This document shows, one piece after another, positions 35,567 to 44,339 of a stretch of 64,000 bases of DNA. The notes under the pieces were generated by a model. The model ran no database searches. It was not told the origin of the DNA and was given only the letters and a program-made list of their open reading frames with translations. Numbering within the stretch: position 1 is the first letter of the stretch; each line of letters starts with the position of its first letter. The stretch is from Adiantum capillus-veneris. Taxonomy: Eukaryota > Streptophyta > Polypodiopsida > Polypodiales > Pteridaceae. A program made the translations under genes and the position numbers. The stretch lies in NCBI GenBank assembly GCA_014529385.2, contig CM043957.1, positions 65,762,003 to 65,826,002 of the forward strand, given 5' to 3'.

Positions 35567-35605
35567 ATGGTGCAAAAGTGCAATAGAGAAACATGGGTAG
35601 GCTTT
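33533..35605. repeat. Three tandem ~698-bp microsatellite-hairpin units
   Basis: The landmark TAGTACTGTGCATCCAC recurs at 33914, 34611 and 35309 (periods 697 and 698). Each unit has TATAAGAGTGAGCACGCACAC, a long (CA)n tract, a (CT)n tract, a hairpin built on CTATAGGCGCGCGTAGAGAG, and a second hairpin built on ACTAACGGCGCG. The long Cys/Val-rich or Leu/Ser-rich open frames here are translations of simple repeats and not genes. Confidence 0.85.
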
Positions 35606-36207
35606 CTTGAAAGATAATTGTCCAAAAATCACTAAAAAGAGCTTTGTACTAACGGCGCGCAGAGGGGCATTCTAGCATTTTAGAATGCCTCCTCGCGCGC
35701 CTTAAGTAAAAAACCCATTTTTTGGGGTTTTTTGACATTTTTTGCCTCTCCGGATATCGGAATGAGACAAGTAGACATTCGTTTTTAGGGTATTTTGGCG
35801 TTCCGGACGCATTGGTGGTGTCAAAAGCCTCAAAATCTATCACTATTTGACAGTTTGTGACTTTTCAACTTTCAGTGATGACGTAAGCTACCTTGAATGC
35901 GCCGCACCTGCCTCCTGAAAAAGACGCTCACGTTAAATAAAAAAGTGACCGTTTTCAAGGACGATTGGGAATATAAATCTACTTTTTAAAGTGTCTGGTT
36001 GTCCTTTTGGACGTACTCACAAGGTGCAAGTGCATTTTAAAAAAAGTTTATAGAGAGAGAAATACAATTTCTTACAAGGCCCTCCAAATGACCTCCGAAA
36101 TTTTCTAATGAATTACTCTATCACAAAAAAATTCATCATTTGTAAAAACAAAGCTTTACAACAAAAGAGTGAAAAAGGTGAAAGATTTCACTATCTTTGA
36201 TTCTCTT

Positions 36208-36244
36208 CCACCATGTTTTTAGCCTATGGTTGCCATCCCATACC
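36208..36244 (-). other. ParB-like DGNHR motif of copy B
   Basis: TFLVWDGNHRLKTWWKRI: Asp-Gly-Asn-His-Arg is the hallmark of ParB/sulfiredoxin-fold proteins (GxxRxxA or DGNHRL forms). The equivalent in copy C is YWTLDGQHSIYAS at 45150-45188. The assignment rests on this motif, its position before the methyltransferase part, and the two copies agreeing. Confidence 0.6.
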
Positions 36245-37359
36245 AGAAACGTTTCTCCTTTGAGCTCCTGCCACTCTCTACCAAGTGCTCTCTCAAACTC
36301 AACATTTATTTTCCTCCAAAGTGGTCCCCATTCATTCAAATCCATTGCGGTCACATGAATGGTATCTCCTCTATAATCCCCAACGGACACAAGAAAATGC
36401 CCCATAGTTTCTAAATACCCAGTAGAATCAAATGAGAAAATGAGCCATTCTACATCATCTCTAGCAAACTTAACAGCCTCATGCACCACCATGAGTCGGC
36501 AAAGTGGAACAGAAGGAGGCAATGTCTTCTTCTTGACATATAACTGACTTAGGACATCTTTCATCAAGCCAATAAAAATCTGCTTTCCTAGGTGTTTGGA
36601 ATTCATATTCTCCTTATCCCCTTCATGATCACTATCTTCTTCATTGTCATGAGGATCTTCAATGTTAAGTTTGGTCTCTGCATAGAGGATACAAGTGAAA
36701 AACATTTAATTGTCCAAAAACATATGCAATTAGGATAAGATAATATAAAGCATTTAGTTTACAAAATTTTTTCTAGAGCTTCCTTTGTACGGAGACATGT
36801 TTTTTCTAAAAAAACCAAACACCCTATATAGGGCTCTCACATGAGATCTAAGGACCTTTTCTCCAACATAAAAAAAAACAATACTTAATATCTTCTCTAG
36901 CAACTATCAATGATATGTATATAAAAAATGGTTCACCCTTTCTTAATCTCCCACATGGTTAGTTATTACCAAACTTTCTTAACAAAAAAAACGTCCATCA
37001 AATTTAACCATCTACCATTGCAAAATTTTTAATAAAAACTATGTATCGACATAAAATTATAACATAAACTCATAATTTACCTATGATCTCTACATCATCT
37101 TTGACGTTGTTGGAGTCTTCATCAACTTGAGCTTCATCATTAATAAAAACACACCTTTTGAGAATCATGTTTATTTTGGTGGAGTGTCCAAATGTCGGAC
37201 TCATGATGACGCCTCCTAATCGATAGTTCCCTTTGGTATACAACCGGACCTTAGCTTTATGCTCACTTGAAGGTTGTCAAAAGGAGAGAATGGAAGTTTT
37301 CTTTTCTTGCTATTGCTCTTTGGTGCCATTATCTACAAAACACATATTATATAGTTTTT

Positions 37360-38060
37360 AGTTTATAAAAGACCAATAATGCAAAAAACATACTTTAGAA
37401 TGTAGATTATAGTATATAACACTATATGTGGTATACTATAATATGTATTAGGTAGTATATAATACTATATGTAGTATGCTACATATATACTATCTATATC
37501 ATGTAGCTTATATACTATATGTGGTACAAAATTTATATACTATATGTAGTGTGCCCATTTTTTACATTTTTTATGTAGTATACTATATATAGTCCATTTT
37601 TTATTATATTTTCTATACTATGTATTATACATATTATATTATATATCATATACTCATATTATATATATATAATATCTACTCTATCATAGTACTATATTAC
37701 ATATATATAATATATACATATTGTATACTCTATATATATTATATATTTTATACTATGTATTATATATTACATACTTTATATTATATAAATACTATATACT
37801 CTATCATAGAACTATATCATAAATATATACTCTTTATATTATATATTTACAATAAACTATATAATCTATATACTCTATATAATATACATATTATATATTT
37901 CAATATTATATATATACTACAAGTATAGGAAAATGTATAGCTTTATATACTATATAATCTATTTACTATAAGTATAAGTAAGAGTATAACTTTACATACT
38001 ATATAATCTATTAATAATATACTATATTATATACTCTATTTTATATATATACTATATATG
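37360..38060. repeat. AT-rich TATA-type low-complexity DNA
   Basis: Irregular runs of TATATACTATA and relatives, about 700 bp, without coding potential. It separates the start of copy B from the foldback element. Confidence 0.85.
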
Positions 38061-38067
38061 GAAAAAA

Positions 38068-38366
38068 ACTACATTATTTAATATATATTTGTTCAATAAC
38101 CACATCAAAAACGCAAAAAAAGGGGGAGACAGAGCTCCCCCATCATCCGCATGCGTGGATGATGGGGGAGAGAGAGAGAGCTCCACCTTTTTTTGTGTTT
38201 TCATGCAATATCATTGACAAAGGTCATCAAATTGACAAAAAAAGGGGGAGGTAGAGCTCCCCTATCATCCGCCTGCACGCGGATGATGGGGGATCTCTAT
38301 CTCCCCCTTTTTTAATGTGTTTTTGATGTGGTTATTGAACAAACATACATCAAATAATGTAGGTTT
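38068..38366. repeat. ~300-bp foldback element with nested hairpins
   Basis: CTACATTATTTAATATATAT...AACCACATCAAAAACGC at the left is inverted at the right (ends CATCAAATAATGTAGGTT). Nested inside are hairpins made of AAAGGGGGAGACAGAGCTCC and its complement around CATCATCCGC. No TSD is evident. Confidence 0.8.
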
Positions 38367-38433
38367 TGTTTCAAAAACCTTAATCAAAAGCATTTTTCCT
38401 GCAATACCGTTCACAAAGCTCATCAAAATCGAC

Positions 38434-38506
38434 TAAAAAAGGGGGAGACATAGCTCCCCCATCATCCAGGAGCGTGCGGATGATGGGGGAGCTCTGCCTC
38501 CCCCTG
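38434..38506. repeat. Third GGGGGAG hairpin, at the start of the transposase-like gene
   Basis: AAAAAAGGGGGAGACATAGCTC...CCATCATCC and the inverse ending GAGCTCTGCCTCCCCC. Same hairpin as the two in 38068-38366, ending two bases before the ATG at 38508. Confidence 0.75.
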
Positions 38507-38507
38507 G

Positions 38508-40162
38508 ATGAAAGAAAAAGGTAAGTCATGCAGGTTGTCTAAAATTTTAGAGATTTGTGGACCTCCCAAAAAGATTGATGAACTCCCAAATTTTTATAAT
38601 GGCAATGTTTGTTTTGAGCTTTATCCAATTCATAACAATAAAAGGATGCTTGGTATGGAGCAGAAGTACGACGGTCACCTTTGGTCTTGCCCAATATCGA
38701 CCAACATGGGCATAGATTGCACTATGCGTTTGAGTTATTTTCTTGGAAGCCTTCAATGTTGCAGAGTGGCTTGCCCTTTTTCCCGTGGTGAAAGGAGATA
38801 CAATGATGCCTTCTTTCATGGACATCTGGACAGACAAATCAACATGGGCTATCCTGCTAAAATAACCTGCCATTATTGTGATAGAATGATCACTTGTTCA
38901 AATGTTTGCAAGTGTATGATCTATTATGTGAAGCCAAAGGAAACAACAATAACATGTTTGGTGATCCATCTGGGAGTGCATAACCACAATGTACAACTAG
39001 ATACAAAAAGGGAAGCTCTTGAAAAGGTGTGCAATCTTGTTAAGAAAATTTTAAAGATTGATAAGGGGGGTCCTATAAAAGTACAAATGTTAGTTGCTTG
39101 TCAAATGCTATTCCAATCTTTGACTAAAGAAGATGATTTAGAAGCCACTAATGTAGATCTTAACCATTTTCTTGAGGATATGATGCCCCTTGTTCAAAAT
39201 AGGGAATTCAAAAGTATTGTGTCAAATGAGAAAGCTAAACAGGGTCACATTGTCGGTGATGGATATGACAATATACTATTGCTACAGAAACGGTGTGTTT
39301 TTCCATTCGAACATGGAAGTCGTTTTCTAGGCCAGGGTGGACCTAATGACAAAATTTATGTATTCAAAATTTCCACAAAAGGACCTCCTTCTGGAGGTAA
39401 ACTAGTCAATAGAAGGAGGCGAGGAGGAACATAAGATTTGAGTAGTTCTTGGGTGCACTTCAATCATACTCATTGGATTGAAGGATGGGCAACTATATCC
39501 TGCTTGGTTTATGATCTTGAATAAGAGAATTCATAAAAATATGTTAGATAGCATGTTTTGATATAAGACACCTTTTGTTACTTATTTGTTCTATGTGTAC
39601 AGCATGCGAGCATTGCAAGTGATTGCAATATGTGAATGTAAAGAAGAAGATGAAGAAACAAAATTCTTGTTTTGGAGAAATTTAAACACAGTTATGGAGA
39701 GGTGTGGGCATGAACCAACAGACTTTACTGGATTTATGTCTGATGAAGCCATGGCTAATTGGCTAGTAATACGAGTTGTATACAATGGAGGACGACATAA
39801 TGTAATGGAGGGGAGGGAGCGCTCGTGTCTTTTCCATTGGAAGCAGAGTCTACACAAACACACAAAAAAACATGTCACTACAAATAGACAAATGACGACA
39901 TAATGTAATGGAGGGGAGGGAGCGCTCATGTCTTTTCCATTGGAAGCAGAGTCTACACAAACACACAAAAAAACATGTCACTACAAATAGACAAATGCAT
40001 CACATTGAAATGTGTGAAGCATGGCACTTAACAAAGACTACAAATGAGGCCTCCCATATAGCTTCCACAATACGAGAATGGTGGGTGAAATACGTGACAA
40101 GGGATAATAAAAAGGCTTTAGAGAGATGGTTTAATTGGTGGGAGCAAGGGATTTCCCATTAG
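38508..40162 (+). pseudogene. Transposase-like (MULE/GCM-type) pseudogene
   Basis: A 308-codon frame (38508-39434) holds CHYCDRMITCSNVCKC and later LVIHLGVHNHNVQ, a Cys/His arrangement like the GCM/WRKY-GCM zinc fold found at the front of some plant MULE transposases. A second frame (39586 on) gives YSMRALQVIAICECKEEDEE, FWRNLNTVMERCGHEPTDFTGF and MSDEAMANW. The DEAxANW context resembles the second catalytic block of MULE-type DDE enzymes, followed by CLFHWKQSLHKHTKKHV. The frame is broken by a 103-bp duplication and continues to 40162 with REWWVKYVTRDNKKALERWF. Family is a best guess: no full DDE triad is demonstrated. Confidence 0.5.
39792..39997. repeat. 103-bp tandem duplication that breaks the transposase frame
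   Basis: Units 39792-39894 and 39895-39997 are nearly identical (one CGTG/CATG difference seen early in the unit). 103 is not a multiple of three, so the duplication itself moves the frame from MEGRERSCLFHWKQ to a second, shifted copy of the same peptide. Confidence 0.9.
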
Positions 40163-41373
40163 GGAAGCGCTGAGACAATGATATATCAATTATTTTTTTG
40201 GTTCTTATTAAATACATGAAAGCAGAGATTTACATATATATAGTTTTAATCTTATTGTATTTAATAGGTCAGTAAGAGTCCATGGGAGAAATCTCAAATT
40301 CCAAATATAAACTTGTAAGAGAGCATTCATGCTAGTTGGCTGGAAGGTGAAGGTGGTAAACGTTAATCTCACTTTATGATGCATGTAACAGTGACATTTT
40401 GAATACATATATTCAATGTGCACAAATGTTGGAATAAACCACAGGTACATACATCGGAACGGACCCTTCCATAGTAGCAATGATGGCTAGTTCCAAACGC
40501 AGAGAATCTCCAAATCCAACTCATTTTGTGAGTACATTAAAAGGCTTGGTTGCTGGTAGTCCTTTGTAGGAGGAGACTGTGATGAAAGGTGACAAAGAGA
40601 GAGTACAACAGAAGAAGAAAACAAGTGCAATTGGCACAAGCTCATAAACCTGGATATGTATGGAAGCAAAACAACACAAAACTAGAGGGAGAGCACGGAG
40701 TATATATTTTGATAGAGAGGATAATCAAGAAGTACATGTTTTCATTGACAGTGAAGTACGAGAGAGAATTCTAGTGTAGCCTGGGGAGAATTCAACTAGG
40801 TGTACTCAAGAGGTCAAAGTTGCCCGGGAAGAGAGGGCTTTATGAAGAATGCCAGCCAATTGCATGAGGGAATGTTTTGGAATGGTAGGGAAGAATTAAA
40901 GTTGTGGTAACAAATTACAGAGCCGTCAAGTGGGAATGGATGCTCCTTGTTTTTTGTCTAAGAGAACTTTTGAAGACAAGACAATTGGATAGTGGATATG
41001 GTTCTGCAATTATGAATTAATCCACACACAAAATGTACAAAGGAAAGTTAAATTCTCACCCGTCGTTCCTACTTGCTGGCAAGTGGATACTGGAACCAAC
41101 TTATCAAAGGAAGAGAGTGACATCCAATTTATAGATTTTGTAACGCCATTACGACACATGAACAATACAAATGCTACTCTTACACAAGGAGGCTCCATTA
41201 GCAGGAAGTGTGCGTGGAAACATGGTATTTCCAAAGAAGTTGCAAGTATGGTTGCAACGTTCTTGGATGAGAAACTAGAAAGTGAACAACACATAGTTTT
41301 TTGGGTATTGACAGAGAGTTGTTATGATGTACACATTAAGGTAGAACCTAGTTTCACCTGTCCCAATTTTTAG
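40163..41373 (+). pseudogene. Broken downstream part of the transposase-like gene, unrecognised
   Basis: Scattered short frames; the best is 41083-41373 (WKHGISKEVASMVATFLDEK then HIVFWVLTESCYDVHIK), open upstream of its ATG from about 41040 (KVKFSPVVPTCWQVDTG). No motif recognised. It is placed with the preceding gene by strand and proximity only. Confidence 0.3.
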
Positions 41374-41459
41374 AAGAGAGAATCTACACATAAAGATTTT
41401 TTGACATGTAATAACATGTACTATGTATATGTGTATATTCTAGGGCTTCAACCAAAAGA

Positions 41460-44310
41460 GCACATGGTTTAATGCAACCTTCTTCTCCCTAGGTTTACAT
41501 GCAACCTAGCCTGGCCAGTGGTGGACCTTAACTACCCTCCATGCTTCAATGGAGCCTACTTTGGACAAGTGGTGAAGCTTTCTTCTCTCCATGTTTCAAT
41601 GGAGCATGGATGGAGCAGGTTATGGAGATTTATATATCCTTATAGGTTAGAGAAGTGGTCAATTTTAAAACCAAATTCTTCATATTTTAGTAATTTATAA
41701 CTTACTGCCAAACCACCCATGCTACAAGATAGTAGGTTGGCAAGTGGCGAATTTCTATTATTTCCCCATGTCCAAATTACAAAATGCGTACACTTTCAAA
41801 TATAGGTCAATGGACCTTTGGCACAAAACAAAAATTATCTATGTACCCCACCTTGAAGAAGTGGTTAGAAACTCTCCATGCTCCAATGGATCCTAGCTTG
41901 GAAAAGTGGTGGACCTTGGAGACAAATTCCTATGTAGAATAAAACCATCATGGGGCTTAGGTTGGAAAAATGGTTAAACCTACTTCTATTTGTCCTCTAA
42001 TGGAGCTTGGCTTAGATAAGTGGGGACAAAATTGCTTCTCTTTGTCTTTCAATGCAGCTTGGGTTAGACAACTGGTGGAGCTTTTATTTTCCCCATGTTC
42101 CAACATGGTTCAATGGAGCCTAGTTTGGACAACTATTGGAGCTTTCTTCTATCCATGTTCAATTGATCTAAGCTTGGAAAAGAGGTGGAACTTATCTTTT
42201 TTTCATGTCTCAATGATTCTTGAGACCAAACATCCCCATTCCTAGCTTAGATATTTAGCTTTCCTTCCACCTCACTCTAGAGGTTAGGAAAGTGTTGGAT
42301 CTTTGAACTAAACAAACTACTATCTATGAAGCTTAGGATGGACAAGTGGTGGAGCTTTTCTTCACACCATGTTTCAATAGAGATTATCCTAGACAAGTGG
42401 TGGACCTTTTAACAAAACTCCCCACGTACAACATATATCTTGTTTTTTCATGTTTCAGTAGATCCTAGCTTGGGACCTTGCCACAAAACTCCCCATGCAA
42501 AACATATATCTCGTTTTTCCGTGTTAAAATAGATCCTAGCTTGGACAAGTGGTGGACCTTGAAACAAAACTCCCCATGTACAACATATATATGGCTTCCC
42601 CATGTTTAAATAAAACTTAGATTTAAGAAGTGGTGGAGCTTTTTGCTGTCAATGTTTCAATAGATCCTAGCTTAGATGAGTCGTGGATCTTAGTTTCTCT
42701 CCATGATTTAGTGGAGACTAGCTTGGACAAGTCGTGGATCTTCGAACCAAAACCCCATGTGGAATAAAACCATCATGGGGTTTACATGTTTTAATGGAGC
42801 TTAGCTTGGACAAATGTTTAAACCTTCTTCTATTTTTCTTTCAATGGAGCTTGGTTTAGACAAGTGATGGAGCTTTGCTTCTCCCCATGTTTCAATGGAG
42901 CTAAGTTGACAACAAGAAAATCCTTGATGTTGAAAACAACTGGGGCTCTCCATGGTTTAATGGATCTTAGCTTGGACAATTGGTGGATCTTGATTCTCTC
43001 CATGTCTCAATTGATCCAAGCTTGGACAAGTGGTGGAACTTATCTTCTGTCCATGTCCCAATGATTCTTGAGATCAAACATCCCCATTCCTAGCTTAGAT
43101 AATTAGCCTTCTTTGCAACTTTCTCTAGAGGTTAGACAAGTGCTAAATCTTTAAAATAAACAAACTACTATCTATGATGCTTAGGTTGGACAAGTAGTGG
43201 ATATTTTCTTCACACCATGTTTCATATAGAGCTTAGCTTAGACAAGTGGTGGATCTTTAAATAAAAATCCCTGTGCACAACATATATCTGGTTTTTCCAT
43301 GTTTCAATAGATCCTAGCTTCTTGGAGAAGTGGTGGATCTTGCCACAAAACCTTCCGTGTAAAACATATATCTGTTTTCTCCATGGTTCAATAGAGCCTA
43401 GCTTGGAAAAGTGGTGGACCTTGAAACAAAACTCCCCATGTACAACATATATATATGGTTTCTCCATGTTTCAATAGAGCTTAACTTTGAGAAGTGGTAG
43501 AGATTTTTGTTGTCATTGTTGCAATGGATCCTAGCTTAGATGAGTGGTGGATCTTAGCTACTCTCCATGCTTCAATGGAGCCTAGCTTGGACAATTGGTG
43601 GAGCTTGGAACCAAAACCCCATGTGGAATAAAACCATCATGGGGTTTTCATGTTTTAATGGAGCTTAGCTTGGAAAAATGGTTAAACTTTCTTCTCTTTT
43701 TCTTTCAATGGAGCTTGGATTAGACAATTGGTGGAGCTTTGTTTCTCACCATGTTCCAATGGAGCTAAGCTGACAAAAAGAAAATCCTTGATGTGTTGAC
43801 ATAGATGGGGTTTGCCATGGTTTAATGGAGCCTAGCTTGGACAACTCGTGAGCTTGATTCTCTCCATATCTCAAATGATCCAAGCTTGGACAAGTTATGG
43901 AACTTATCTTCTCTCCATGTCCCAATCATTCTTGAGATTAAACATCCTCATTCCTAGCTTAGATTACAAGTGGTGGAGATTTCTTCTCTCCATGTTTCAA
44001 TCCTAGTTTAGACAAGTGAATTTTTATCATACAATTATGTATAGGTTAGACGCATGGATAATTGTAAGGCCAAATGTTTTGTTTTCCTAAAAAGATAGGC
44101 TGGAGACGTGGTCAATCTTCTATGATTTCCACATGCCTACATTAGACAACCAGTGCCCTCCCAACTCTCTATGTTGTTTGGAGTTGAGCATGGACAAGTG
44201 GTGGACCTTGCTTCTCTCTTCCCCTTAGTTAACTAGTTTACAGACTTACTATATGTACTTTCTTGGATCATCTAGCTTGAGCTAGTGGTGGATATGTGTT
44301 ATAATAAGAA
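41460..44310. repeat. Satellite-like repeat block 2, core GCTTGGACAAGTGGTGGA
   Basis: About 2.85 kb in which TTCAATGGAGCCTAGCTTGG ACAAGTGGTGGAnCTT-like phrases recur dozens of times at 60-120 bp spacing. They alternate with CTCTCCATGTTTCAATGGAG and ACTCCCCATGTACAACATAT modules. Larger stretches are themselves duplicated: 41930-42250 resembles 42750-43100 and 43610-43980. The core matches block 1 at 27.9-28.9 kb. Non-coding. Confidence 0.85.
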
Positions 44311-44339
44311 TTTTTTATTTTTTTTTGTTTCAGGAAGAG

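Larger units (their letters stand above)
32934..36110. mobile_element. 3.2-kb long-TIR (Mutator- or foldback-like) element in a copy B exon
   Basis: Both ends read CATTAG(G/A)A(G/A)ATTTCGGAGGTC inward and stay similar for about 550-600 bp as inverted repeats. Shared blocks include CTTACGTCATCACT and AATGCGTCCGGAACGCC. The centre is not coding: three ~698-bp tandem units of (CA)n, (CT)n and GC-rich hairpins. No transposase inside and no clean target duplication seen. It interrupts copy B between the ParB-like motif and TMVNTMLVFVANS, which are adjacent in copy C (CIVVNAPLFVAVS), so it inserted into coding sequence. Confidence 0.75.
29942..37329 (-). pseudogene. ParB-like/methyltransferase gene, copy B, multi-exon, split by a TIR element
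   Basis: Starts MAPKSNSKKRKL (ATG 37329-37327). Exon 1 ends at 37081 before GTAAAT; exon 2 starts at 36677 after CTATGCAG, joining as GAG ATC ATA G|AG ACC. Exon 2 carries FLVWDGNHRLKTWW (36244-36208), a ParB-type DGNHR signature, after RDDVEWLIFSFDSTG. A 3.2-kb TIR element follows, then NGTMVNTMLVFVANSLSCLE. Later exons: 32752-32614, 32560-32259, 31854-31630, 30930-30825 (VDFATSF at the motif IV place), 30720-30496 (FFRGL...VAREFLADEGLLATMCMAEH, motif V/VI-like), 30400-30212 and 30112-29945 with YVLDLFAGCGGLGRAS (motif I). The last three join in frame (TTC TTT CG|G TGG). Known: ParB domain plus beta methyltransferase fusions occur in phages and bacteria. DPPY is missing; function unknown. Confidence 0.7.

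Noticed and set aside
29942-37329. Bacterial or phage contamination as the source of the ParB-methyltransferase sequence
   Set aside because: Introns with GT...AG borders, transposon insertion and three dispersed paralogues in the same contig argue for nuclear residence.
41460-44310. CRISPR-like array
   Set aside because: Repeats are diverged, irregularly spaced and without unique spacers of constant length; this is a plant satellite.
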